Part shown: piece after piece, positions 9,523 to 22,000 of the stretch
How the letters are laid out: every line of letters starts with the position of its first letter
How positions within the stretch are numbered: position 1 is the first letter of the stretch
Assembly: GCA_021292165.1 (NCBI GenBank)
Contig: CM037880.1
Coordinates: 178,457,085 to 178,521,084, forward strand
Length of the DNA stretch: 64,000 bases
Direction: 5' to 3'
DNA from: Shinisaurus crocodilurus
Lineage: Eukaryota; Chordata; Lepidosauria; Squamata; Shinisauridae
Made by a program: the position numbers and the translations under genes
The notes under the pieces: generated by a model
The model's database searches: none
Told to the model about the DNA's origin: nothing
What the model saw: only the letters and a program-made list of their open reading frames with translations

Positions 9523-10305
9523 CTAGTTCCTGCTTTCCGTTTCGGATCGAGACGGCCATCCCCTTTCATTCTGTCAATGGCTGTGGCCTTTGCGCTCTCG
9601 CATCAAGAAGGCATGCAAGAAATCCTGGGGAAATAATATCTGTGCTCATGTTATAAATGTTATGAATTCTTTCAGAATAACGCCAGTCTTTTGGCCTTTT
9701 TTTTTTAGAGAGGAGAGAGCAAGGGTAAAAAGATGTATGGATCTGAAAAAATTGAAGACCCTTGTACTGCAGGATTAGCCTGGCATATAGAATAGAAGGA
9801 TACTTGATATATAATTGCTTTGCTTCCCAATATGGAATCAGCCTTTCAAGCAGCTGTTTTTACCACATCATTTTTAATGGGTGATGGTACGGAATCTTTT
9901 TGTGATGTTCTCACGCCTTTATAAACAAAAGAGAATTCTCACCCTTTCCAAACCCTTCTTATCTTAGTTTCTGTGTGCTTTTATTAATTTCATTTAACTC
10001 TAGATTTTTACCGGCATGCTTAGTAGGGGCTGTCCAGTACCAAAGGAATCTTAGGCTGCAGTCCTACGCACACTTACTTGGCAGTAAGCTCCACTGAACT
10101 CATAAGCAAAGGTAGCTGTGATGATACAGTGAGTGAGAAAAAGAATCCAAGATCCGCGGTTGGGCAATACATTTACTAGGACCAACCAAAATGCCACAAA
10201 ATTGTGCAAGCTTTTGAGCTCCCCAGAACTCAATGCAGCTTCTGAGTAAATAGGCATAGGATCATGCTGATAGTCATTTCAAATCGCATTTGTTTTAGTG
10301 GATCT
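9523..10305. other. Intergenic, no gene seen
   Basis: Mostly unique sequence. From about 10050, a fragment (GGCTGCAGTCCTACGCACAC then TTACTTGGCAGTAAGCTCC) matches the abundant MITE-like family also seen near 13006, 25990 and 53525. A related arm (GGCATAGGATCATGC) ends it near 10270. Confidence 0.5.
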
Positions 10306-10725
10306 ATTTATTTATTTATTATATTTATGAATCGCCCATCTGGCCAGACATCCGGCCACTCTGAGTGATTTACAATCCAATCCAATACAAGAGGGGACAC
10401 ACACACACACACACACACACTATAAAACACAATTAAAAACAGAACAAAACTTAAAAATCCTAACCCACCCCATATTCCCGCCTGAAAAGCCACGTTTTTA
10501 ATGCACGGCGGAAGCTAATCAAGGAAGGGGCATGGCGGAGGTCACTGGGGAGAGAGTTCCATAAATTGGGGGCTGCCACAGAAAAGGACCTCCTCCTAGT
10601 CCCCACCAGCCTGGTTTCTCTGGCTGATGGGACAGGGAGAAGGCCGTCTGTGGCAGATCTTGTTGAGCGGCCTACTTGATGTTGCTGGAGGCGCTCCTTG
10701 AGATATATTGGACCGGAGCCATACG
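10306..10725 (-). repeat. Dispersed LINE/SINE-type 3' end with ATTTATT tail
   Basis: On the minus strand this ends in an ATAAATAAATA tail after GGCCAGATGGGCGATTCATA, matching the plus-strand copy near 59880-59945 (GGCCAGATGGGCGATAAATA). It contains a (CA)n tract at 10397-10423. The body with AGAAGGCCGTCTG and TTCCATAAATTGGGGGC is typical of a repeated element and not of a gene. Confidence 0.6.
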
Positions 10726-10963
10726 TATTGAATAAGAAATTAAATCTGCATACGTTTACATCTGAATTAGAAAAATCAATGGATCTGGAAAGAACATGCT
10801 TTCTGGATCAAGCTACTTAGAAGTAAGTCTCAGTTATTTCAATGGTATTTACTCTCAAGGAAATGGACAGAACTGTAGCCTGCTCAGAAGTGCCCAGTGT
10901 GACGGTTTGCAGTGGTGGTGCAATACTGTAACTCCTGTCCTCTGTGCAATGCACATTGATGGA

Positions 10964-11011
<48 letters not shown>

Positions 11012-11713
11012 TCTTTGCCAAGCTGACTCCTCCAGGAAGAAAGGGGAGGACCAGCAGTGGTCCCAGCATGCGAGAGAACTCCAAGCCTCCATGCCTGCAT
11101 CTAACTCCTTCTTCCAGGCCTGTTGCCCAAATGGGGCTGAGGATGGGAGATGGCAGCAGGCAGGTGCCAGTTCAGAAAGTGGCAGAGAGAAAACAGGGAT
11201 ATCACTTCCAAAATGCCAGCCAATTAATCAGGGTACTTTTAAAATTGTTTGCAAGGCCTTTAGAGAGCATTCATATGGTCCCTGAGACCATCGGATTTTT
11301 CAGATTCCCCCTCCCGAAGCTGTAGAGACTGCTACAACTTCGGGAAGGGGACTTAAAGATCTGATCCCTCTCCCTGCCCCTTGCAACTGCCTCGGATGAC
11401 CTCACAGAGGTAAAAAAAGGGGGTGTTTTAGTGGGTGGGAAGGGGAGAGGAGAGGCTGGGATACGCAAAACCCTACTGGCCTCTCCAGCCCCCCATACCT
11501 GGCCCCATGCCTCCTCTAGATAGGCTCAGGGGCCTGTCTAGAGGAGAAGGAAAGAGTGAGAACCGGGTCTGTTGTTCCACTCGCCCTCTCAGTATCAGTC
11601 CAGCAGGGCATTAGATACTCAGAAGCCTCCAAGATCGGAGGCTTCCTTCTAATGGGCGGCAACCTGGTAGGGTTACACCCTAATTAATTAACTAATTGGT
11701 TAAATATTGCAGC

Positions 11714-11751
<38 letters not shown>

Positions 11752-12495
11752 GGCGATCACTCGTGACCGAGTAAGATTGTCTTCCAGGATAAAAATTTAC
11801 AAAAAGAAAAATTTAAAAGGAGGAAATTCTAAAGAAAATTGTGTAGACTCTAGCGATGACTGTCCGTAAGTGACTGTGGAGGCCAATTCTAGATCCACAC
11901 AGCTTCCCACAGTGAGGACACAGGTTACCAGATGGAAGGCGGTCCTGTTACTTCCCCAATCAGATCACCTGTGCTGTAGACAAGGATTTTATTGTGTGAT
12001 TCCCCTGTCTCATGCATGGAATTTGATAAGGTGTCCAGATGAGATTTCTTCCACTTGAAACCCTCCTATGTTTTCCCACCCTTCTTATAACCTTTTTATT
12101 ACAAGAAAAAGTCAATTCAGAAGGAAAAGATGGAATATTTACACAATGCTTTCTAATTGGTAGTGCTAGGAGCCCTCCATCTAGAAGCACCTCCGGGACA
12201 AACTATTTCTAGACTATAAGTTAAATGTGCAAATGCATTTAATGTACCTGATTTTTGTTATTTAAGTTGCAGCTGTATCGCACTGGGAGAGAGGATCATG
12301 ACCATAGTGCCTAGGGAGGTGCAAGGGCATTTATTATAGATATTTTGCATACCCTGCCCTTGAATAAAAAGTTCCTAGGACAGTTAACATAAGAGTTTCA
12401 CCTTTTCTCTCCGCATAATGGTCCCAATGAAAATCTCTCTCCCCCTCCCCATTGTCAATTTGGTTATAATTAAACCACACACAGGCCCCAGCAAT
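10726..12495. other. Intergenic, microsatellites only
   Basis: This contains an (ATT)n microsatellite at 10964-11011 and a (CAT)n microsatellite at 11714-11750. The homopolymeric peptide frames here come only from these repeats. No gene recognised. Confidence 0.6.
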
Positions 12496-12719
12496 ATTTA
12501 TTATTATTTATTTATTTATTACATTTCTATCCCGCCTTTTTTCCTGCAAGGAACTCAAGGTGGCTTACATAATCCTCCTCTCCATTTGATCCTCACAACA
12601 ACCCTGTGAGGTAAGTTAGGCTGAGTCACTGGCCCAAAGCTTCATGGCCAAGTGGGGACTAGAACCCGGGTCTCCTCAGTCCCAGTCCAACAATCTAACC
12701 ACTATGCCACACTGGCCCT
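12496..12719 (-). repeat. tRNA-derived SINE, copy 2
   Basis: This is the same family and orientation as 2704-2934: an ATTTATTTATTA tail at the left, CTCACAACAACCCTGTGAGG in the middle, and CACACTGGCC at the right. It is about 10 bp shorter through an internal deletion. Confidence 0.8.
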
Positions 12720-13895
12720 AATATAAATAGCTGGGGAGGGGGGCAAAGTATGGAGCAGGAAGTTATGGTTGACTGAATGCTACCTGCTAGTAGTAGTATT
12801 TCTGCAGGATGCTGAGTAGCACACTGATTGAATGAATACAATTATTGTGTTTTGTGGTTATGTTTAAAGCAGTAAAATCATGCTTTTTAAAACATAGCTG
12901 AAAATACTAGTTGCAGAATTTAGCCACCAAAGTTACCGTATTTGCTTTTGAATTTCCAAATTGCCATGCCCCCATTTTGTATAAACCTGGCATTTTGCCG
13001 TTAATAGCACAGTCCTATATGCATGTCTACTTGGAAGTAAGTAACATTAAGGCAATGGAGCTTACTCCTTAATAAGTGTGTTTAAGACTGTAGCTGGAGA
13101 AGGCACATAGGTGATAGGTGGGGATTACTCATCTTCCTCCCCCCCCCCCCCAGGGGTGGAGGTCTGTGTGTGTAGCAGGAAGTCAGGCTGTGCTGGAACT
13201 GGATCTGTAAAGGAGGCAGAGAGATGAGTTTGCTCTCTGCAGAAAATCCTATGGCACCATGGGTTTCCCTGTATTTTATGTATTAATGCTGTGAACCCTC
13301 ATCTTACGCTCAGGCTGTATATATGCATAAATAAAACTTATATCACAGGACCTCTGCCTAAGGAAACTGAACTCTGGATAAGCACTGGAACCCCTGAAAC
13401 ATCTCACCACTCAGAAGTTGGGTGCAGGCACGTTACTAACAATACACTTGACCAGCCGAATGCTCTGAAAAGTTTTAATTATTTTAGAATCAGATAAAAT
13501 GGAGCTAATGTATGTGCAGCACGCACAGTATGAAGGCAGGCACAACAGCTTGCTACAGTAAGTGTGGTGGATATTTGGCCCAAACTTGTAGACAAGATGC
13601 ATACTGCTTGTACAGTTGTGTGATAAAGTACTGGCAAATAACAGCACAGATGGCTTTGCCCTAAGATTAGGCCTCACATGCCAGACATGGTCTGGGAAAT
13701 TGTCATTTTAAAAATAGCTTCAGAACAAGTGCCAAGTATTAAGGGATCCATGTGTCTGATAAACAGAGAGAAACACAGCAATGCCCAGGGCTGTAACATA
13801 GTCACTGGAATTATACTATGGCCATGGAACCCAGGGAGAATTATCACCTAGACTCAGCCAATAAAAATGGCATGCCTTCACAATTTTCCTGAGTA
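12720..13895. other. Intergenic, no gene seen
   Basis: A MITE-like fragment with arms CAGTCCTATATGCATGTCTA and TGTTTAAGACTGTAG lies at about 13006-13095. A C run (13139-13152) follows. The remainder appears unique and non-coding. Confidence 0.5.
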
Positions 13896-14147
13896 CAGTC
13901 ATGCCTTGGATTGAGAGCATAATTCATTCCGGAAACGTGTTTGTAATCCAAAACACTCTTATATCAAAACGAAATCCCCCCCCAAAAAAATTGTACAGAG
14001 ATTTTTAATTTAAGCCGTACTACAGTACTTGTATTGCAAGACGTCGCTTGTATATCAAGTCAAAGAAAATTAAATAAATATTTAAAAATTTGCTTGTCTT
14101 GCAAAACTGCTCTCAAACCAAGTTACTTGCAATCCAAGGTATTACTG
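13896..14147. mobile_element. Mariner/Tigger-like MITE, copy 1
   Basis: The element starts CAGTCATGCCTTGGATTG and ends CAATCCAAGGTATTACTG (inverted ends of about 18 bp) and is flanked by TA on both sides (13894-13895 and 14148-14149), the mariner target duplication. The inside is AT-rich with complementary halves. Copies 2 and 3 are at 16003 and 52221. Confidence 0.85.
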
Positions 14148-14196
14148 TACTTTAATCAAGGAGAGGTTCAGGTTCAGGTGGTGGTGGTGGTGGTTG

Positions 14197-14247
<51 letters not shown>

Positions 14248-16002
14248 TTTAACTGGTCCAAAATAGCCACAGCCAGAGTTTATCTGCACAGAACTATTGC
14301 TAAGAAGCTACTATGCTTTCCTTATAGTAATATGTAGAGCCAGTAGCTGTGGTGTAGGGTGGCTATATATCCTATTTTACAGAGCCGAGTCCTCTATTTG
14401 AAGGGAGGACAGCCTTCTTTTTAAAGGTGTGCTCTATTAACGGGCTGTCCTGTCTAAGTCCAGTTTGAAGATAAAGAACCGTAAGAAGGGAGAGCAGGAG
14501 GAGCCTTGAAGTTGCCCATCAGCAGCTAGCACCTGGACAGCAGACTGAGCAGGCACACACAGGTCGCCTGGTCACAGCCTTCCCACTATAGCTAGATGTT
14601 CTGCATTTCTATTTGAAATGTTGTAATTCTTTCTAAATTTGCATCTAGCCATATAAATTAGCATATGCAAATTTTATGCTAATTTGTACCATTTCTTCCC
14701 TGTTCTCCCCCCCCCCTCTTTGTGCTGCATTTACTTTTTTGGTTTTTTGGTCATGCCCATGTGGCCACCCTAGCCGCAGGTGAGGTGGTGCGGCAGTTAA
14801 GAGGCTGCTGCCACTTGAGCAGTGACTGAATGAGAGGGAGCTCCACACACTTATTGGTGGGATTTGTGAGGCATTGGTGGAGAAACAAGGCAGCTGGGTC
14901 AGCATTATATAGGCATGGGCACTGCCAGTGAGCCATAAGCCAGTGTAGTGCCAAATTATTATTTATTATTATTCATGTACCGGTATTTGTACTATTTCTA
15001 TACCGCTAAATATTAAGAAATGTCTCTAAGCGGTTTCCATATAAATATTAAAATCACATTTAAAATACAATTTTTAAAACAATACAATTACAACAACAAC
15101 AACAACAATACATAATAATACACAGCAGTACAGGAGCAGTAAAATGAGACAACACAACACGGTTACCGTAATTTAATTACGGGCAGGGAAAGCCTGGGTA
15201 AATAGATGTGTTTTCCAGAGGCGTTTAAAAGACGCCAAATTTTCTGCCTCCCAAACTGCAGAACTTGGCCACTCCTTTCACTGTTGCCTCATAGTGCTCA
15301 CTGGTATGGGTACAGCCCCTCACCACCACCACCCACAGTTGCCTCTTCTCACCCACCACACCGCACAGCATCTGCTACAGCTTAGAGCTGGTTCACATAA
15401 CCATTTTTGGAGTTTGATTTCTCTTTCTTTCTTTCTTTCTTTCTTTCTTTTTCCCCTTTCTACCTCCCCAAATATTGTCCAAAGCACTTTCTAATAAAGT
15501 TCAAATATCAAACTTTAAAAAAATAAAACATCAAACCAACTAAAACATCAATGATGTATTGTAATCAAATGTATTAAATTCAATCCATAAGGCAGCTAAA
15601 CCCATTTCAGGCCCAAGATGGTGGGAGGAGCTTGGCCTAGCCAAAGTACAGTACAGTCCTGCCTGTGGTAGAACAACTGCCTCACCGGAGTCCCTCCATC
15701 TTTTTTTTAGTTGACTTACCAGAATAGACCTTTTTGATTGTCTGGACTGAATGGACAGCTTGAAAACCCACAGGAGCCCACTGTATTTGAGGACCTAGCA
15801 TTTCTAGTTAGGCTTCATGTTCTCTTCAAGTGGTCACATTACTTTATAATAACTGCACAATGTTTATGAGCTGTTACACGTTTGTGTACCTCCAAGTCTT
15901 TCTTTGACATTGCCTGTCCATTGTAGAGATGACTATCCCAATACACAGAAACATACAGACATATTTATGGGACATTACGCTACTGTCACTAGATTGAGAA
16001 TA
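14148..16002. other. Intergenic, microsatellites and a dispersed repeat
   Basis: This holds (GTG)n then (TTA)n at 14178-14245, an AT-rich dispersed repeat at about 14985-15250 with an (ACA)n core (related in type to 10306-10725 and 30752-31130), and a (TTTC)n tract at 15421-15451. Around 14750-14950 is GC-richer sequence with ordinary overlapping short frames. No gene recognised. Confidence 0.5.
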
Positions 16003-16284
16003 CAGTTAAACTTTGGATTGCAAGTAACTTGGTCTGCAAGTGTTTTGCAAGACAAGCAAATTTTTAAAATAAAATTTAACTTGATAAACAAGCGACGTCT
16101 TGCAATACAAGTACTGTAGTACAGTCAAGAAAATTGAAGACTTTACACTATCATTCTTTATTGCAGCTTAAATTAAAAATATGTGTACAAATTTCTTATG
16201 GGGAATTTCGCTTTGATATACAAGTGCTTTGGATTACAAGCACGTGTCCGGAACGAATTATGCTTGCAATCCAAGGTATTACTG
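16003..16284. mobile_element. Mariner/Tigger-like MITE, copy 2, upstream of TRIM55
   Basis: The element starts CAGTTAAACTTTGGATTGCA, ends TGCAATCCAAGGTATTACTG and is flanked by TA (16001-16002 and 16285-16286). Its two halves are partly complementary and share GCAAGACGTC-type and GGAACGAATTATG-type sequence with copies 1 and 3. It ends 511 bp before the TRIM55 start codon. Confidence 0.85.
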
Positions 16285-16559
16285 TATTATGCTAAGTAAA
16301 AAAATGTGACAGCAGCATTTTTTTTAGTGTAGCCAAAAGCGCTCTCTCTCTTTTCATTCATCTTGCATTGTCCTTTGCTTTTCCCTGCTGTAGCAAAATC
16401 TGAAGATATGAAGAATCAGACTGCATTCTCCAGTCAGCGTAACACTTTGGTTTTTCCAAAGAGTGAGTGGTGCATGTGTCAGTGGCAACTGTCAACGTCT
16501 CCCCCTTCCTGCTTGAACACAAGAATGTTGACCTCTCACCCCAGTAAGCCGTCACCTGT

Positions 16560-16795
16560 CTAAATCTGTCCTTGTGTCAGATGCATATATGGAGAAAGTG
16601 AGTATGGCAACCAATGACGTTCTGCTTCTAAAATAAACCCAGCTCCCTTCTCTCCGTTAAAACAATGTCCTCCAGGGAAAGATCCGCAAAAGACATTTGA
16701 TCTCACAAGCTTTGGAGTTCTTTCGAGGGACCTAACCCGGAAACTGGTCGACAGCACCCTGATTCTGAGTCTGTGCTCCTTGGAATCACTGGGAG
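16560..16795 (+). promoter_or_regulatory. TRIM55: Candidate TRIM55 proximal promoter and 5' UTR
   Basis: Upstream of the start codon are a CCAAT box joined to a TGACGT half-site (16611-16620) and an AT-rich TATA/MEF2-like TCTAAAATAAAC (16628-16639). A GCATATATGG one mismatch from an SRF CArG box lies at about 16583-16592. These fit a muscle gene, but the start site is inferred to be about 130 bp before the ATG and is not shown. Confidence 0.35.
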
Positions 16796-16963
16796 ATGAA
16801 CACCTCTCTTAATTACAAGTCTTTTTCTAAAGAGCAGCAAACTATGGATAACTTGGAGAAACAGCTTATTTGTCCCATATGTTTAGAGATGTTTACTAAG
16901 CCGGTGGTTATCCTTCCCTGTCAGCACAACCTGTGCAGAAAATGTGCCAGTGATATCTTCCAG
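16796..16963 (+). CDS. TRIM55: TRIM55 coding exon 1 (RING, first part)
   Basis: Encodes residues 1-56, from the ATG to DIFQ, ending in CAG before GTAGGT (phase 0). It contains the first six RING zinc ligands: C26-x2-C29 and C42-x-H44-x2-C47-x2-C50. The start is chosen because [10 protein letters not shown] aligns to the family N-terminus and no in-frame ATG lies just upstream. Confidence 0.95.
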
Positions 16964-19016
16964 GTAGGTTTATTTAACCTTTAAAATTACAAGGAACATT
17001 TATAATAATCTCATATTACAAAATCAGAAGGTTATCATTGTGCAGGTTTAATAAACAGGATTCCCTTTAAATAGGGAAAAAATTAATTAGAAAAAGAACT
17101 CTTTGTTATTCCTTTTTTTTCTTTCTTTTTTGATTTTGTGTGCCTTACATTTGGAAATGTCTCCTTTATTTATGTAGACTGAATTGTTATTTCAAGTATT
17201 TAGAGATATTAACACACAAACTCATTCCTGCTGTTCCCCAACACCTCTAAAAATGGCAAATTTCTCTCTAGCATAAGTTGTCATTATATTATTAGCTTCT
17301 AGGCATTGAACAAAATGATGTTGTAAGTTATTTCTCTTTCTTTGTACTTTTTGGACAGTCTTTTCCCTGGTAGTTAAGTTAAGGTAAGTTTGGCTTTGAT
17401 GACCTGATCTAAAGTTCGCTAAAGTCATAAGAGTAACTGCGTGGAGGCATTAGATCATGTCTTAAGCAGATAGTGTGATATGGACCTTATGATGTGGAAG
17501 TGAGAGCAGTTGTCAGAAATAATTGTGAAATAATGCATGCTTGGCTTTACAATCTTGTTTATTGCTTGGCAAGAACAGGCCTCGAACCCATATCTGCCAA
17601 CCAGAGGAGGCACCACTGTGGCTTCAGGAGGTCGATTCCGCTGTCCCTCTTGTAGACATGAAGTAGTTCTGGACAGGCATGGAGTGTATGGTCTTCAAAG
17701 GAACCTGTTGGTCGAAAATATAATTGATATATACAAGCAGGAATCTACCAGGTAATGAACTAATTTCTGTCCTCGAAGGATTGTCTACTGATGCAGGTTC
17801 TGACTTGCTTGTGTTTGCCATGGAAACACATGGAATTGAGTTCCTGAAGGCCCCAAAAAGAGAATTCTGGGACATCCAAAGGGTTTTCATCATAGCGTAG
17901 CTACTGCTTCCCATTGCCTAGTAGTACCAGTACTTCTCTTTCCCCTATCACAGCCCTGTTTCTTCAGGTCAACCTAGAGTTTATACCCTATAGGAGAAGG
18001 CAATAGTAATCATCACCAACAACAGCAGGCCCCATTAAGCCTTCTGATTGTCCTAGAAATAGCTACAACCCACACACACCCTGGATTGTTGAACATCTGA
18101 TATTAGTTATGATTTGCTTTATAAGAAGGAAGGTTTGCTTGTTTTATCTTTTGATGAGAAGCTTCGTCCTACAGCATTGGATGCCACACACAAGCCTTTC
18201 TTTTTATTCTAGAATGTTGGCAACTCGAATCTGTTGTTTTGTGAAATTACTGGGCATAAAGCAATGTTCAGACAGGTGTGCGTGTTTACTCTTCACATCT
18301 AGGAAATGAATCTGCAATTAATTAATCACATGAGCAGTCCTTGTTCATGTGCACACTCAGGCACGTCCATGGGTCTGTAGGCACAACGGGGGGGGGGTAT
18401 CATTAGGCATAGTGAGGCGGCCACTTCAGGCAGCAGATGCTGGGGGGCAGGGAGTAGTGGCAAGGTATTGGAGAGCTGTGTGTGCCTTGCAGCCTGTCCT
18501 GTGCTCCCTTTCCCCAGGCTAGCCTGTTGTCTTCAGGTGTGTCCCATTGCCAGTGTTGAAGCAAGATTCAATTGCCAGTCCAGCTGGCTTTTGTAAATGG
18601 GATGGGGGTGGACACCATCTTTTCCTTTACCTCAGGCAGTAAAATATTGTGGTGAGACATAAAACTGGCTGAAATGAAGCATGCTATGGACTATCCTTAC
18701 AGATCTGCAAAACTTGCATGTCCCATCAGTTTGTTAACGGACAACTGCAATGCAAATAAATGTATATCTGACCTACATTCAGAAACCATCCTGCATGGTA
18801 GCAAATTGAACTATTAATGCTCTGAAAGGCTATTCTTGAAAGCATCAATTGATGTCTTGAGCCATCAAATCTTATTTCAGTTCTCTTTTTGAAATAACGT
18901 GAAAGAAAAACTCAGAAATTATTATTTACAAGATCATAGGAGTTCTGCTGCTCAAGGGGATTTGGGGCCTGTAGGACCCCACCCCCACATTCCATGTCAC
19001 ATGGCAAAGCAGTTTG

Positions 19017-19057
<41 letters not shown>

Positions 19058-22000
19058 GTGATACCAGTGCCACCAGTGTGCAAGATGCTTTGTAGGTTCC
19101 TGCCCAGGGAAGTTCAAGAGCATTGAGCCTAAAGAGAATGTTTAGTTTATTGCAACTGCTGTGCTTGTTCCTATATACCTCAGGCATGTTGCACTTTCTT
19201 ATTTCTTGCTCTCTGCTTGTGGTGGTGGTGGTGGCACACTGCTATCTCGATATTCATAATCTATAGCGGGGGCTCTCCAACCTTGGGTCCCCAGATGTTG
19301 CTGGACTACAGCTACCAGAATCCCTTGCCATTAGCTATGCTGGGAGCTGTAGGCCAGCAACATCTGGGGACCCAAGGTTGGAGAGCCCTGATCGCTTCAG
19401 GTCTGAGGGGGCCCTGAACAAGATGTTCCTCCTATGAGCTTACCCACACCCATTACCAGGCACTGGTGGGTGATGGAGGAGGAACACTGCCACCTATGCT
19501 ACTTTGGCTTCATGGCACCTTGAATTTTTTCCCTTGCTTTCCCAGTGCTCCATTGGGTGCAACTGGGGAACCCAGAGTACTGCGAGGAGTTGTTGCTAAC
19601 TGGGGCTGCCTTGCCCAGTGCTTCTCTTAATAGTGCTAGGCAATTTTAGAAAAGTAAAAACCCAGAAAAGGAGGCTGGTATCAGCCACTGTGGCCCCTCC
19701 AGGACTCATGGGCCCTGGCATTTGCCCAACCATGCTGGGTGATGATGCCAGGCCTGTGCCTATTTCTCATGTGGGTTAGGAAGCTCTGAGTATGTGAGGT
19801 TCTCGGACCTAGGTCTTACGAAGAGCAAATGATGTGGTGAACCCGTGCCTGCAGATTAGAGAGGGAGACCCACATTGATTGAATGCTCCTCCATATAAAA
19901 ACATTATCTGTTGCTATGTGGATGAATTTTTTGTATTGAGAAGCATTAAGTTCTGTGAGCAGGTTTGAGATGGCCCTCAGCAAAGCGCCTGCTGGTGGGC
20001 CCTTCCTATCTCACTTTTCCCCCCACCCCATGGTGGCCTTACCTGTTAGGGCAGAAGTAGACAGCAACAGCACTCTGATGACGCCATCATTTTAATGGCT
20101 CCCAGTTCCTTGGAATGATGCTACATTGGGGCCATTGTGGGAAATTTAAATTGCGACAACCAGACATCCAGCACTCATTGGAGTGCCGAGGGAAAAAAGG
20201 GGGATCTAAAGCAGGCATCAGAAGCAGTAAGGCCAGTCGGGGAGCTGGGTCCTCAGCAGCTGATCAAGGACGTGGCATGCTGACTGTGGTCCTGCACATG
20301 AGTCTCCACTTTGCTCTGCAATGATACTGCCCAGACACAGGTTCATTGCCATGTCCTAGGTGGCCACTTATGAATAGGCAAGAAAGAGGAAATGCATCAC
20401 CAAAAACTAGGACAAAAAGAGGGTGCTAATTTGCTATGCATAATTTATATGCTAATTTATATGTGTAAATGCAAACTTAGAAATAATTATTATAATTTAA
20501 ATACGAATACAGTACATCTCACCATGTACAGGCCTGTGGCTCACTCTGGCTCAGCTTGTCTGAGTGTGGAAAGCTAAGCAGAGTCAGGCCTGGTTATTAC
20601 TTGAATGGGAGACCCCTCCTCTAGTTTCCTGCATTGAGCAGGGGGTTGGACTCAATGGCCTTGTAGGCCCCTTCCAACTCTATGGTATCCTATGATGGTG
20701 TGGAAGACTGTGACCAGGTGACCTGTGTGCCTTGCTCAGTCGGCTGTCCAGGTGCTGTTGATGGGCAACTTCGAGGCCCAGCTTTTCCTTCTGATGGTTC
20801 TTTATGTTTATACTGGACTTGGGCTGGACAGCCCTTCAGACAGAGGACACCTTCAAAACAGAGGAGAGGCCTCTGGTAAAAAGAGAACCATCCTCTATAA
20901 AAGAGAACATACGGCCACTCTACCTTGTCTACCCTTTGTGAGGACTAGGCCTCAGTGTATGAAGAGCCTTGGGTTACTTTTCGACATAACATCTCAGTCA
21001 TTCAGCTATACCTTTTTGGAGAATACATGAGTATTTTTGAGAGCTTCTATTCTTTGATGTTTAGATTAAGGAATTGTATCCTTACTCATAAATGGTTTCA
21101 AATATGGTCTGTATTATGGCAAATTACTCTTTAAAACTATTATATGGGATGCAGCAGTTAACTATCCATGCTGATTATCCTTGTGATGCCTTCCATTGTA
21201 TTTTAAATTTTAAAAACATGGTTATTTATAAACATATAGTGCTATGACTTGGTAATCATGATTTTTTCATGACTATTTCTGTTATCACTACTTCTTGCTA
21301 TTCCTTTTTCAAAAGCTGTGTATTAGGCATTGCAACAAACACTTTTATTCTGAATGAATCCTAGCATGAACAGATAGGGGGTATTTCCAAGCAGAGGGAT
21401 CTCTTCACCAACAACCATAAGGCATTGTGCAGCTATTCCGTATTTTCTTTCTTAACAGAATTTCCACGGTAAGAAAAAAGAAGGAAGAAGTGGTAGGAGA
21501 ACAGGGGAGGGTTCTGAATGGAAGTCGAAGTCAACATAGACCCCTGGAAAGTTCCATGAATGAGGCAGGGCAATGGAGCAATAAAAAGCCTCGTCCAGAA
21601 GCACCCAGGGTTTTCAGCTCTTAAGCCCAAGAAGTCTCCTGTGCTTTTAAGAACTATGCTGCAAGGAGAACTTCATCAAATGTGCCTTCTTCATATTGCT
21701 GCCAATGATGGGAGGCAGCCATGCCTGCTGAACGTCATCCTGACATGCAGCCACTAGAAGCATAGGAGCATAGCTAAGGTAGCAATCTGATTAATATATT
21801 TTTCATTGCCAAAATAAAAGGCAACAAGTTTACGGAGGGACCAACACTACTGAGACAGATAGACCTAGATTTAGTCATTATTCTGAAAGGTGTTTAAAAA
21901 AAAAAAATTGGTATGAACGATTGTTTTAACCTTCATTTGTGTCCTTAAATTAATTATCAAAGGAATTGGCAGTGGTAGGTCTTAACTATGCCATTTGACA

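Noticed and set aside
10964..11011. Homopolymeric Ile, Asn or Leu peptides
   Set aside because: Produced only by an (ATT)n microsatellite.
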